A stretch of DNA of 64,000 nt from Sphingomonadaceae bacterium (lineage in GTDB: Bacteria; Pseudomonadota; Alphaproteobacteria; Sphingomonadales; Sphingomonadaceae), in contig JASBUR010000051.1 of the NCBI GenBank assembly GCA_030147805.1, positions 1 to 64,000 on the forward strand, written 5' to 3'. Below are positions 1 through 8,445 of this stretch, one piece after another. The notes below the pieces were generated by a model. It was not told the origin of the DNA and ran no database searches. It saw nothing but the letters and a program-made list of their open reading frames with translations. The position numbers were made by a program, and so were the translations under genes. How positions within the stretch are numbered: the stretch's first letter is position 1; every line of letters starts with the position of its first letter.

Positions 1-291
1 AGCGCCGCGATCGGCAGCATGGACCAGTCGACGCAGGAAAATGCCGCAATGGTCGAACAGACCTCGGCCGCAGCGCGCAACCTGACCTCCGAGGTCGCGG
101 CGCTCGCCGAGCAGGCCGCCGCCTTCAAGGTCGACGACGCCACCTCGCGCACCAGGCCCGCCGCAATCGTCCTCCAGCCCAAGACCGCGCCCAAGCCCGC
201 GCGCGGCTATGTCTCGCCGGTCAAGGCGCTCCCCGCCAAGTCGAAACCCAAAGCCAACGGCCACGACGGCGACAATTGGTCGGCCTTCTAG
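1..291 (+). CDS. Methyl-accepting chemotaxis protein, C-terminal end (5' truncated)
   Basis: The reading frame is open from the first base of the window, so this is the tail of a gene that begins upstream. The residues around MDQSTQENAAMVEQTSAAA are the familiar end of the MCP cytoplasmic signalling hairpin, where I..MDQ.TQQNA and VEQ are conserved. It is followed by a basic, Pro/Ala/Lys-rich linker and a short C-terminal segment ending in NWSAF. Receptors of this family signal to CheA/CheW at the inner membrane. The sensory domain and membrane segments are not in the window, so the ligand cannot be guessed. The ORF track starts it at an internal Met (base 19), which is only the first ATG after the window edge. 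Confidence 0.85.
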   Translation, partial: SAAIGSMDQSTQENAAMVEQTSAAARNLTSEVAALAEQAAAFKVDDATSRTRPAAIVLQPKTAPKPARGYVSPVKALPAKSKPKANGHDGDNWSAF

Positions 292-526
292 CGCGCCCTC
301 CCTCGCGCAAACCGGCCGGCGCCTGCCTTCGACAGGCCCACCGAACCGGCGGGGCCTCGCGCCCTGCTCTTGCGGCTTCATCTTCTCGACTGGCGGGGGC
401 GTCGCCGTCGCGCCACGGCAAACATGCTTCTGCGCGACCCGTGCCAATCATCGCTCGCGCAGGCCACTCACGTCGCGGCCCCGCCTATCATCCTATAATA
501 ATTCTGAAGCATTCCAGGAGATGTTC

Positions 527-1933
527 GTGACCCCCTCGTCAATCGTCGCGCGATCGCCCGCCCGCATCGCCGTCGCCCTGCTGATCGGTTCGTTCACGCT
601 TGGCCTGCCATCTGCGGCAGCGGCCGAGGTCAATCCCCTGCTTGCGGCGGTCGGCGCGCCCTCGGGTCTCGTGCTGCGCGGCAGTCTGCGCGCCCGGGTC
701 GAGTCGATCGGCGGCCAGTTTCGGCCAAGCGCTCCCGACTCCGACAGCCTGCTGTCGACGCGCCTCATCCTGTTCGGCGAATATGACCTCGGCCCGATCC
801 GCTTCGGCGGCGAACTGCGCGACGCACGCGGCTACGGCCAGAAGCATGCATCGACGGCCGGCGTGGGCGAGGTCAATGCGCTCGAGCCGCTGCAGGCCTA
901 TGCCCGGCTCGATCTCGATGGCGCCGCCGGGGAGGGCTCGACCGGCGGCCTGACGGCGGGTCGCTTCACGATGGAGGTCGGGTCGGGGCGGCTCGTCGGG
1001 CGCCCCGACTTTTCGAACAGCGTCAACAGCTACACCGGCGCACGTCTGGACCTGAAGTCCGCCGCCAAGGACCAGCTGACCGCCTTCTGGACAAAGCCGA
1101 GCCTGCGCGCGCCTGCCGACGCGGCCGGTATCCGCGACAACAAGGTCGAATGGGACGGCATCCAGCACAATATCGCGTTCTTCGGCGCGAGCGGCGTCAA
1201 GTCGGTCGGCGCCGGCGTCAGCCTCGAGGGATTCGGCTACCGCCTGGCCGAGCGCGACCGGGCCGATCAGCCGACGCGCGACCGGCGGCTGACGACGCTC
1301 GGCGCACGCTTGCTCCGCCCGGCGGCGGACGGCCGCATCGATTTCGACCTCGAGGGCGCGCGTCAGAGCGGCAGCATCCGCCTGTCGACGGCGCCGACCG
1401 ATTTGCGCGCCGTGACGGTACGGGCGCACCTGATCCATGCCGAGGTCGGGCGCAAATTTGCGACCGCCTGGTCGCCGCGCCTCTCGCTCCATCTCGATCG
1501 GGCGACCGGCGACGACAGCGATCCCGATCGTTACGGTCGCTTCGATGCGCTGTACGGGTCGACGCGATCCGATTTCGGCCCGACGGGGCTCTATGGCGCG
1601 CTCACCCGCTCGAACCTCGACTCGGTCGGCCTGCGCGTCGAAGCCGCGCCTTCGAAGCGGCTCGACGGCTTCGTGATGACACGCGCGCTGTGGCTGGAGG
1701 ACCGCACCGACAGCTTCGCCAAGACCGGGGTGCGCGACAAGGCCGCGCGGTCGGGCCGCTACGCGGGCACCCAGCTCGAAGGCCGCGTGCGCTACTGGCT
1801 GGTCCCCAAGCGGCTGCGGATCGAGACAGGCGCGGCCTTCCTCGCGAAAGGTCGCTTCCTCGAGACGGCGCCGAACGCTCCCGCGACGGGTGATACCGCC
1901 TATGGCTATCTCGACATCGCGACCGAGTTCTGA
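527..1933 (+). CDS. Alginate-export/porin family outer-membrane protein
   Basis: The protein of about 468 residues has an N-terminal signal peptide (hydrophobic stretch ending AAAAEV) followed by alternating beta-strand-like sequence rich in Arg, Asp, Gly and aromatic residues. It ends in Phe (ATEF), typical of outer-membrane barrels. Segments such as LRARVESIGGQFRP, RLILFGEYDLGP and the phrase SFGRFTMEVGSGRL-like GRFTMEVGSGRL resemble the alginate_exp porin family. The ORF track extends it to base 209, but that upstream part overlaps the MCP gene and is not porin-like. A GGAG at 517-520 sits 6 bases before GTG 527 and directly abuts ATG 521, so GTG 527 is preferred. Substrate is unknown. The gene stands alone. 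Confidence 0.7.
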   Translation: MTPSSIVARSPARIAVALLIGSFTLGLPSAAAAEVNPLLAAVGAPSGLVLRGSLRARVESIGGQFRPSAPDSDSLLSTRLILFGEYDLGPIRFGGELRDARGYGQKHASTAGVGEVNALEPLQAYARLDLDGAAGEGSTGGLTAGRFTMEVGSGRLVGRPDFSNSVNSYTGARLDLKSAAKDQLTAFWTKPSLRAPADAAGIRDNKVEWDGIQHNIAFFGASGVKSVGAGVSLEGFGYRLAERDRADQPTRDRRLTTLGARLLRPAADGRIDFDLEGARQSGSIRLSTAPTDLRAVTVRAHLIHAEVGRKFATAWSPRLSLHLDRATGDDSDPDRYGRFDALYGSTRSDFGPTGLYGALTRSNLDSVGLRVEAAPSKRLDGFVMTRALWLEDRTDSFAKTGVRDKAARSGRYAGTQLEGRVRYWLVPKRLRIETGAAFLAKGRFLETAPNAPATGDTAYGYLDIATEF

Positions 1934-1981
1934 TCCCCGTGCTCGGTGACCGGCCTCGCTGCGGCACGCCCGTGGCGGGGC

Positions 1982-3709
1982 CTAACCGAACAGCTTCTTC
2001 AGCTCGTTCTTCATGATCTTGCCGTTGGCGTTGCGCGGCAGCGTCTCGCGCTGGATGATCACCTTCACCGGTACCTTGAACGCCGCCAGATGCTCGGCGA
2101 CATGCGCGCGCAGCTCCGCCTCGGTCGCCTGCGTGCTTGGCTTGAGCGTCACCACCGCGCCGGGCTCCTCGCCGAGCGTCTTGTGCGGGATGCCGACGAT
2201 CGCCGCGTCCATCACCGCGGGATGGTCGTAGAGGCAGTTCTCGACCTCGATGCAGTAGATGTTCTCACCGCCGCGGATCAGCATGTCCTTGGCGCGGTCG
2301 ATGATGAAGCAGAAGCCCTCCGCGTCGATCCGCGCGAGGTCACCGGTCCTGACCCAGCCGTCGACGAAGGTCTGCGCCGTCGCCTCGGGCTTGTTCCAAT
2401 AGCCCTTCACCACGTTGGGCCCCTTGCCCCACAGCTCGCCGACCTGGTCGGGACCGAGTTCGGCGCCGGTCGCTACATCGACGATCTTCATGTCGCAGAC
2501 CGGTACCGCGGGGCCGCAGCTGTCGGGGCGCGCCAGATAGTCCTCGGCCATATGGTGCGTGAAGGTGGCGCTGGTCTCGGTCATGCCCCAGCCGTTGCCC
2601 GGCTGCGACTTGGGCCAGGTCTCCTTGATCTTGCGCACCAGCTCGGGAGCCGAAGGCGCGCCGCCGTAGGACACCGTCTCGAGGCTCGACAGGTCATAGT
2701 TGTGGCGCTCGGGATGTTCGAGCAGCTGCCAGGCGATCGTCGGGACGCCGCCGGCGCTGGTGATGCGTTCGCGCTCGATCAGCTTCATCGCCGCCTCGGC
2801 CTCGAACTTGCGCATCAGGCACAGCTTGGCGCCCGCCGCGAGCGACGGCCCCAGCACCGCGAAGCAGCCGGTGGCGTGGAAGAAGGGCACCGACAGCAAG
2901 GTCGCCTTCTGCGGGCCGTCGGGATCGGGAAGCGGCGGCGTCTCGCCGCGGCGCAGGTAGGAGCGCGCCCCCGACAGGCCGCTCGCCATGATGTTCGACA
3001 CGATGTTGCGATGCGTGGCGAGCGCGCCCTTGGGTTTGCCGGTGGTGCCCGAGGTATAGAAGATCGTCGCGTCGTTGTCGGGATCCAGCGCGACGTCGGG
3101 CAGCGGCAGCTCGGCGAGCGCCGCCCAGTCGTTGACCGGTCCGATCACATCCTCGAGGCAGAAGACCGCCGGATGCGCGCTCTCTTCGCTGAAGCGCGTG
3201 ACATAGACACGCTGCAGGTCGGGGCAGGCGTGGAGATGCTCCTCGATCCGCGCCAGCCGTTCGGCGTCGACGAACGCCAGCCTGGCGCCCGAATCGGTCA
3301 GCCCATATTCGAGCTCGGGCCCGGTCCACCAGGCGTTGAGCGGGGTGACGATCGCGCCGACGAGCGCGGCAGCGAAATAGGCGACCGGCCATTCGGGAAG
3401 GTTGCGCATGATGATCGCGACGCGGTCGCCCTTGCCGACGCCGTCGGCCTGCAGCTGTTTCGCCAGCGTCAGCGTGGCGCGCGCGAAGGCCTCGAAGCTG
3501 GCACGGTCCTCCTCATAGGTCAGAAAGATGCGGTCGCCGTGGCCGCGGCCGAGGAGGAAGACCTCGCGCAAGGTCGGCGGCGCGTTCTTCCACACCCGCG
3601 TCGGCACGCCGCGGATGCTCCGCTCCTCCATTTCGAACGGCATGCCGGGCGCGGTCAGCGCGGCGTGCGCCTGCGCGATCGACATGGCGGGCCAGGGCTT
3701 CTCGGTCAT
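1982..3709 (-). CDS. Acyl-CoA synthetase (AMP-dependent ligase family)
   Basis: A 575-residue adenylate-forming enzyme that should activate a carboxylic acid, probably a fatty or aromatic acid, to its CoA thioester via an acyl-adenylate. The family signatures are all present: the P-loop-like TSGTTGKPKG near residue 219, WGMTET near 374, the motif GWVRTGDL near 450, the hinge region DRAKDMLIRGGENIY, and the C-terminal catalytic lysine in NANGKIMK. The ATG at 3709 has GGGGA just upstream; the longer ORF in the track reads into the MFS gene and is rejected. It lies 25 bases downstream of the MFS transporter gene on the same strand, so the two probably form an operon for uptake and activation of the same substrate. 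The chain length or aromatic specificity cannot be read from the sequence. Confidence 0.9.
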   Translation of the reverse strand: MTEKPWPAMSIAQAHAALTAPGMPFEMEERSIRGVPTRVWKNAPPTLREVFLLGRGHGDRIFLTYEEDRASFEAFARATLTLAKQLQADGVGKGDRVAIIMRNLPEWPVAYFAAALVGAIVTPLNAWWTGPELEYGLTDSGARLAFVDAERLARIEEHLHACPDLQRVYVTRFSEESAHPAVFCLEDVIGPVNDWAALAELPLPDVALDPDNDATIFYTSGTTGKPKGALATHRNIVSNIMASGLSGARSYLRRGETPPLPDPDGPQKATLLSVPFFHATGCFAVLGPSLAAGAKLCLMRKFEAEAAMKLIERERITSAGGVPTIAWQLLEHPERHNYDLSSLETVSYGGAPSAPELVRKIKETWPKSQPGNGWGMTETSATFTHHMAEDYLARPDSCGPAVPVCDMKIVDVATGAELGPDQVGELWGKGPNVVKGYWNKPEATAQTFVDGWVRTGDLARIDAEGFCFIIDRAKDMLIRGGENIYCIEVENCLYDHPAVMDAAIVGIPHKTLGEEPGAVVTLKPSTQATEAELRAHVAEHLAAFKVPVKVIIQRETLPRNANGKIMKNELKKLFG

Positions 3710-3734
3710 CGCATCCCCAAAGACATTTGATTCT

Positions 3735-5054
3735 TCAGTGGACGTTGTCCGGCCCCTGCTCGGCCGTCGCAACCTCCCAATTCCGATGCAGCGTGCGGTT
3801 GAACCAGGCATAGGCGAACAGCGCCGCCGCGCCCGCCGCGCCGAGCAGATAGGGCACCGGCGGGTTGAGCTCGTAGAGGCCGATGCCGATCGCCGGCGCG
3901 AAGATGAAGCAGGAACCGTTGACCGCGGTGATCGCGCCAGCGACCGATCCCTGCTCGCCGTCGCCGACCATCAGCGACGCGCCGGCGGTGAAGCCCGGTC
4001 GCGCGAAGCCGAAGCCGAGGCTCGCCAGCGCATAGGCGAGGACGAGCGAGTGGAAGCTCGGCGCCAGCGCGATGCCGAGAACGCCGGCGGCGACCAGCGC
4101 GGCGCCCCAGCGCATCAGCGTTCCGGGCGTCAGGTGCAGCATGCGGATCAGCCCCCATTGCGCCAGCAGCGTTGCCGCCGCCCCCGCCATGAAGGTGATG
4201 CTGATCAGCGGCTGCGCGTCGGCCGGCGACTGGCTCAGCCGATCGATGATGAAGAAGCCGAGCGCCTGGCCCGTCGCCGCCTGGATCGAGCCGATGAAGA
4301 AGCCGTAGACCATGAACGGCCGGACGCGCGGGTCCTTCCACGACAGCTGCTTGCCGCGCCCGCGGTCGGCGGCGGTGACGTGTGCGCCGACGTTGGTGCT
4401 GCCGATCGACGGCATCGAGGCGGCGGCGCCGGTGCCGCTGCGTTCGGCCGGCGAGTCGTTGGGGAGCAGCCGGCTGATCGCGACGAACACGATCAGCGAG
4501 ATCAGGGCAAAGGCGAAGAGCGGCCCCGAGAAACCCACCCACGGCAGGATGAACAGCGGCGCGACTGCCGGGCCGAGGATGGTGCCCAGGCCGAAGGCCG
4601 AGGACAGCGTCGCGAGACCGGTGGTGCGGTCGGCCTCGCTGGTGCGGCTGGCGACATAGGCCTGCGCTGCCGGGTTCGACGCCGATCCGAAGATGCCGAA
4701 CAGACTGCGCGCGACGGCGAACAGCGCAAAGGTCGCGACCGGCACCAGCAGCCCCTTCAGGCCGGCGAGGATGACCAGCGCGCACAGCAGCGTCGACACG
4801 GCGAACCCGGCCATGCCGACCTGCATCAGCTGCTTGCGCCCGCGAACGTCGGACTGCCGCGCCCAGAAGGGCGCCGACACCGTCCACAGCACTGCCGAGA
4901 AGCTGAAGATGATCGCGATCAGCATGTCGGGGATGTCGAGCGCCCGCCCGATCGCCGGCAGCACCGATTGCAGTGCGGTGTTGCCCGCCGCGACCACCAG
5001 CAGCACCGCGAACAGGAGGCCGAAGTCGCGGCGCGGGAGCTGGGGAACGGTCAT
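3735..5054 (-). CDS. MFS transporter
   Basis: A 439-residue polytopic membrane protein with about 12 hydrophobic helices. The motif-A region between helices 2 and 3 reads FWARQSDVRGRKQLMQVG, the standard major facilitator signature (GxxxDRxGRR type), and a second-half counterpart is visible before helix 9. Start chosen at ATG 5054 (MTVPQLPRRDFG), which gives a normal short cytoplasmic N-terminus before helix 1. A GGGGGA directly precedes this ATG, closer than usual, so an upstream start at about 5141 is not excluded. It is the first gene of a likely two-gene operon with the acyl-CoA synthetase. The substrate is unknown; drug efflux or uptake of an organic acid are both possible. Confidence 0.85.
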   Translation of the reverse strand: MTVPQLPRRDFGLLFAVLLVVAAGNTALQSVLPAIGRALDIPDMLIAIIFSFSAVLWTVSAPFWARQSDVRGRKQLMQVGMAGFAVSTLLCALVILAGLKGLLVPVATFALFAVARSLFGIFGSASNPAAQAYVASRTSEADRTTGLATLSSAFGLGTILGPAVAPLFILPWVGFSGPLFAFALISLIVFVAISRLLPNDSPAERSGTGAAASMPSIGSTNVGAHVTAADRGRGKQLSWKDPRVRPFMVYGFFIGSIQAATGQALGFFIIDRLSQSPADAQPLISITFMAGAAATLLAQWGLIRMLHLTPGTLMRWGAALVAAGVLGIALAPSFHSLVLAYALASLGFGFARPGFTAGASLMVGDGEQGSVAGAITAVNGSCFIFAPAIGIGLYELNPPVPYLLGAAGAAALFAYAWFNRTLHRNWEVATAEQGPDNVH

Positions 5055-5232
5055 TCCCCCTGATGGCGCGCGCCGGCCGATTTGTGAAGCCGCGCAAGGC
5101 GAGGGGAGCTCGGGCACCGGCGCAGCGCGCGGTGCGGTCATTCGGTCGCGCACGTGGCACCAACGCCGCGCTTGAATGTTCAACCCATTCCAGTCATGCG
5201 GCTGACATAGTTGCGAACGGGGAACGAGGCGG

Positions 5233-5850
5233 ATGATGGACCCAGCAGTTGCGATGGACGGCGGGCGCATGCTCGAACGAATGCCGTCGAAGCGCGAGCA
5301 ACTGCTGCTCTTTGCCAAGAACTTCGTCAAACACCCCAAGATGCTCGGCTCGGTGATCCCCAGCTCGCGCTTTCTCATCGACAAGCTGCTCGCGCCGGTC
5401 GATTGGCAGAAGGCCCGGCTGTTCGTCGAATATGGCCCCGGCATCGGCAACATTTCGGCCGAGGTACTGAAGCGCATGCACCCCGACGCGCGGCTGGTGC
5501 TCTTCGAACTCAACGACGACTTCGCCGACTTCCTGCGTACCGGCTTTCGCGATCCGCGGCTCATCGTGCTGCATCGCTCGGCGGCCGACGTCGGCAGGGT
5601 TCTGGCCGACCAGGGCCTCGGCCAGGCCGACTATATCATCTCGGGAATCCCCTTCTCGACGATGCCCGAAGCGGTCCGCAACGAGATCGCCGACGCCACC
5701 TATGCCGCACTCGCGCCGGGTGGCCAGTTCCTCGTCTATCAATTTTCGCCGAAGATCCTCGAGGTGCTGACGCCGCGCTTTTCGCGCATCGATCGCGACT
5801 TCGAGCCGATCAACGTCCCGCCGGCGCAGCTTTATTTCGCGCACCGCTAG
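5233..5850 (+). CDS. SAM-dependent methyltransferase, phospholipid N-methyltransferase-like
   Basis: A 205-residue class I methyltransferase. The SAM-binding motif I is VEYGPGIGNIS at about residues 65-75, followed by the acidic strand-2 residue in LVLFELN. The N-terminal segment FAKNFVKHPKMLGSVIPSSRFL, with the PSS motif, is characteristic of the Rhodobacter-type PmtA/rRNA-dimethylase-like group that methylates phosphatidylethanolamine. That substrate is an inference from family resemblance. A purine-rich GGAACGAGG precedes the tandem ATG codons at 5233 and 5236; either may be used. It is divergent from the MFS operon and ends 9 bases before the convergent EamA gene. Confidence 0.7.
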   Translation: MMDPAVAMDGGRMLERMPSKREQLLLFAKNFVKHPKMLGSVIPSSRFLIDKLLAPVDWQKARLFVEYGPGIGNISAEVLKRMHPDARLVLFELNDDFADFLRTGFRDPRLIVLHRSAADVGRVLADQGLGQADYIISGIPFSTMPEAVRNEIADATYAALAPGGQFLVYQFSPKILEVLTPRFSRIDRDFEPINVPPAQLYFAHR

Positions 5851-5859
5851 CGCCGGCGC

Positions 5860-6762
5860 TCACAGCGACGGCAATGGCCGGCTGCGGCGCTCGTCCCACG
5901 CCGCAAACAGGCACGCGGCCATGATGACGGCGGCGCCGAGCCAGATTTCGAGGCGCGGCACCTCGGCGAAGATCAGCCATCCGAGCAGCGCGGCCCAGCC
6001 GAGCGCGGTGAACTCGATCGGCGCGAGCACCTGCGCTTCGGCGCGCGCATAGGCGCGGGTCAACGTCCAGACGCCGGCGACGGTGAGCGCGCCGGCCAGC
6101 AGCAGCCAGCCCATCGCGTCCGCCGACGGCAGGTCGCCGATCGCCACGGCGGCGGGCGCCAGCAGCAGCGCCGGGACCAGCCCGCCCATCAGCACGACGA
6201 TCGCGGGCCCGTCGCGGCTGGCGCGACCGCGCAGCAGCACCAGCGACGCCGCCCAGGCGACCGCGGCGAGCAGCATCAGGACGATGCCGAGCGTGCGTTC
6301 GGGGGTGTCGGCGCTCGCGGGGGCGCCCTGCGTCGTCAGCACCACGCCGGCAAAGCCGATGAGGCCGGCGCTGACGCTGGTGAGCCGCGGCTTCTCGCGC
6401 AGCAGCGCCCAGGCGATGAACGGGATGATCAGCGGCGCGACGAACGACAGCGTCACCGCTTCGGCGAGCGGCAGCACGGTCAGCGCCCAGAAGAAGGCAG
6501 CGGCGGAGAAGGCCATGACGGCGCCGCGTATCGCATGCGCGCCGAGGACGTTGCGCGACAGCGCCGGCCGGCCGGCGGCCAGCCAGAGGGGGATGGCGAA
6601 GGGCAGGCAGAGCAGGCTGCGCGCGAACGTGGCCGTGACCGGATGGACGCTCGCGACGACATGCTTCATCACCGCATCCATGCCGCACAGGAAGGCGACG
6701 CCGCAGACCGCGATCAGGACCGGCGATGCGCCGGGAATAAGGGGAGGATCGGCGCGCGACAC
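5860..6762 (-). CDS. EamA/DMT family transporter
   Basis: A membrane protein of about 300 residues with ten hydrophobic segments arranged as two repeats of five, the drug/metabolite transporter (EamA) architecture. Features include RSLLCLPFAIPLWL in the first repeat and LAPIEFTALGWAALLGWLIFAEVP in the second, the latter containing the usual E-F/Y-T-A-L motif. The ORF track fuses it to a 400-codon shadow of the phospholipase gene. A GTG at 6762 gives a protein that includes all of helix 1, whereas ATG 6681 would cut helix 1, so GTG is preferred. The gene is 32 bases downstream of the phospholipase D family gene on the same strand. Substrate unknown. Confidence 0.8.
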   Translation of the reverse strand: MSRADPPLIPGASPVLIAVCGVAFLCGMDAVMKHVVASVHPVTATFARSLLCLPFAIPLWLAAGRPALSRNVLGAHAIRGAVMAFSAAAFFWALTVLPLAEAVTLSFVAPLIIPFIAWALLREKPRLTSVSAGLIGFAGVVLTTQGAPASADTPERTLGIVLMLLAAVAWAASLVLLRGRASRDGPAIVVLMGGLVPALLLAPAAVAIGDLPSADAMGWLLLAGALTVAGVWTLTRAYARAEAQVLAPIEFTALGWAALLGWLIFAEVPRLEIWLGAAVIMAACLFAAWDERRSRPLPSL

Positions 6763-6794
6763 GCCTGTCTTGCTGGCGGCGGCCGCCGCTGCTG

Positions 6795-7964
6795 TCAACG
6801 ACTGGTGAGCGATCGCGACATCGCGAAGTCGGCAGTCACGAACAGCCAGTAGGACAGGCGCCAGGTCAGCCGGTTGAACCAGGTCGCCATGCGCGCATAG
6901 GCTTCGGGGCGGATCGGCTGGCTGCGCGCCAGCTCGCGCTCGAACAGCGCCCGCGCGCGGGTGGCGAAGGCCGCGTCGTCGATCCGCAGCATGACCTCGA
7001 GATTGAGGTAGAGACTGCGCATGTCGAAATTGCCCGAGCCGATGTAGACGATGTCGTCCATGATGATCAGCTTCGCATGGAGCGCGCGCGGCCGATATTC
7101 GGCGATGTGGACGCGGCGGCGCAGCAGCGAGCCATAGGTCGCCCAGGCCGCGAGCCGGGCCAGCGGCACGTCGCTCTTGCCGGCGGTGATCAGGCTGGCG
7201 CCGCCGCGGTGCGCGATCCCGCCGATCAGCCGCAGCCAGCGCCGGCTCGGCGCGAAATAGGCCATGATCATCTGCAGGCGTTGGGCGCGGCGCATGTCGG
7301 CGCGAAGCTCGCGCGCATAGGGGCTGATCTTGCGCGACGGCCCGCCGAAGATCCAGCGTGTCGCGCCTTCGGTCTGCGTGAGCGTCGAGAGGATGCGGCG
7401 GAGCGAGCGCAGCGAAGCGCGCTTGCTGTTGATCCACTCGAGCAGCCGCTCGTGGTAGACCGCAAGATAGTCGGCGGCGGGCCCCTCGATGCGCAGGCCC
7501 AGGTCGCGAAAACTGTCTTCGTGGTGAGGGTCGAAATAGATGTCGGCGATATTGAATCCGCCGATAATCGCGATGCGCCGGTCGGCGATCGCCATCTTCT
7601 GGTGGTTGCGCAGCAGGTAGCGCCGGCCCCAGCGTGGATGGAAGCGACAGAAGCCGCAGCCGGCGTCGATCAGCGGCTGGAAGAAGTCGGCATCGGTGCC
7701 GCTGCTGCCGAAATCGTCGACGGCGAGCTGAACGTCGACGCCGCGGCGGGCCGCGGCGACGAGCGCGTCGCGCACCTCGGTGCCGGTCCGGTCGCCTTCG
7801 AAGATATAGAAGAGCAGGCGCAACTCGCGCTCGGCACCGTCGATCAAGGCCATCAGCGCCGGCTTCACCTGCGGACCGTCGGGCAGCAGCAGCAAGCGGT
7901 CGCCGCCGACCGTCATCGCCGCATCGCCGGGCTGGATGTCGTCCTGTTCCGCCGCGCTTGCCAT
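6795..7964 (-). CDS. Phospholipase D family protein, cardiolipin synthase-like
   Basis: A 389-residue protein with two HxKxxxxD phospholipase D motifs: HQKMAIAD at about residue 120 and HAKLIIMD at about residue 297, each followed by the expected Gly/Asn-rich GGFN or GSGN. This two-motif layout is that of bacterial cardiolipin synthases, which join phosphatidylglycerol with another lipid head group. There is no N-terminal membrane hairpin as in ClsA, so it is closer to the ClsB/ClsC type. ATG 7964 (MASAAEQDD) has AGGG 6 bases upstream. It sits upstream of an EamA permease and near a PmtA-like enzyme, so this corner may be concerned with membrane lipids. A different phosphodiesterase activity is possible. 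Confidence 0.8.
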   Translation of the reverse strand: MASAAEQDDIQPGDAAMTVGGDRLLLLPDGPQVKPALMALIDGAERELRLLFYIFEGDRTGTEVRDALVAAARRGVDVQLAVDDFGSSGTDADFFQPLIDAGCGFCRFHPRWGRRYLLRNHQKMAIADRRIAIIGGFNIADIYFDPHHEDSFRDLGLRIEGPAADYLAVYHERLLEWINSKRASLRSLRRILSTLTQTEGATRWIFGGPSRKISPYARELRADMRRAQRLQMIMAYFAPSRRWLRLIGGIAHRGGASLITAGKSDVPLARLAAWATYGSLLRRRVHIAEYRPRALHAKLIIMDDIVYIGSGNFDMRSLYLNLEVMLRIDDAAFATRARALFERELARSQPIRPEAYARMATWFNRLTWRLSYWLFVTADFAMSRSLTSR

Positions 7965-8035
7965 CGTTGCCCTGCGCCCACAATCATCCGGCGGGCCGGA
8001 TGCTCCAGAAGGAAACGCGGCCAGGGGGAGGATGG

Positions 8036-8380
8036 ATGCGCGACATTCCATTGCTGACGCCGCTGACCCGGCTCGCCGACGCGGTGCTGCTGCTGCTCCG
8101 CCTCGTGACCGCCAGTCACCTCATCTACCAGAGTCATGACAATATCATCAGCGCCGCGCACCTGTAGCTGTTCCCGATCTCCGCCACCAGGCCGACGCCG
8201 CTCCGCAGGCGCTGGTGCGGGCTGATCACCTTCGTCGACTGCGTCGTTGCCTGCGTGTTCGGGCACCAAGCGCAGATTTCCGGGCGGTGGCCGGCGTTCG
8301 TGCAGCTGTCCCCGGTCTCAATTCGGCCACGCGCGGTGCCGGTGGCTTCGCGAACGATAATGTCGTCGGAGCGCGTCTCA
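8036..8380 (+). pseudogene. Decayed DoxX-like membrane protein gene
   Basis: ATG 8036 has a strong AGGGGGAGG upstream and opens a frame that reads like the N-terminus of DoxX-family proteins (LARLADAVLLLLR-type, here LTRLADAVLLLLRLVTASHL). It hits TAG at 8165-8167 after 43 codons. In the same frame after the stop, the segment GLITFVDCVVACVFGHQAQ followed by WPAFVQL matches the later helices of the same family, but the middle helices are missing and the end is scrambled. I read this as a gene broken by a deletion and a stop codon. The remaining 43-residue ORF could still be translated. The assignment rests on remembered family sequence and needs an alignment. Confidence 0.55.
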
Positions 8381-8384
8381 GGGT

Positions 8385-8413
8385 GTGACAAGCCGCCGCG
8401 GGGTGGCTATGAT
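8385..8413 (+). promoter_or_regulatory. Probable sigma-70-type promoter
   Basis: GTGACA (8385-8390) and TATGAT (8408-8413) each match the -35 and -10 consensus at five of six positions and are exactly 17 bases apart. Transcription would begin around 8420, about 25 bases before the start codon of the urate-oxidase-N-domain gene. Confidence 0.5.
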
Positions 8414-8445
8414 GTATAAGAAAGAAATCTACTGGGAGGGGCGCA

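Noticed and set aside
539-1492. 317-codon minus-strand ORF opposite the porin
   Set aside because: Composition typical of antisense frames in GC-rich DNA; the plus-strand frame has a signal peptide and barrel-like strands.
1946-3730. 594-codon plus-strand ORF opposite the acyl-CoA synthetase
   Set aside because: Arg/Ala/Leu/His-rich shadow with no domain; the minus-strand frame carries all ligase motifs.
5860-7983. 707-codon minus-strand ORF that would fuse a phospholipase-region frame to the EamA transporter
   Set aside because: The first 400 codons are an out-of-frame shadow of the phospholipase D gene; only the last 300 codons are the transporter.
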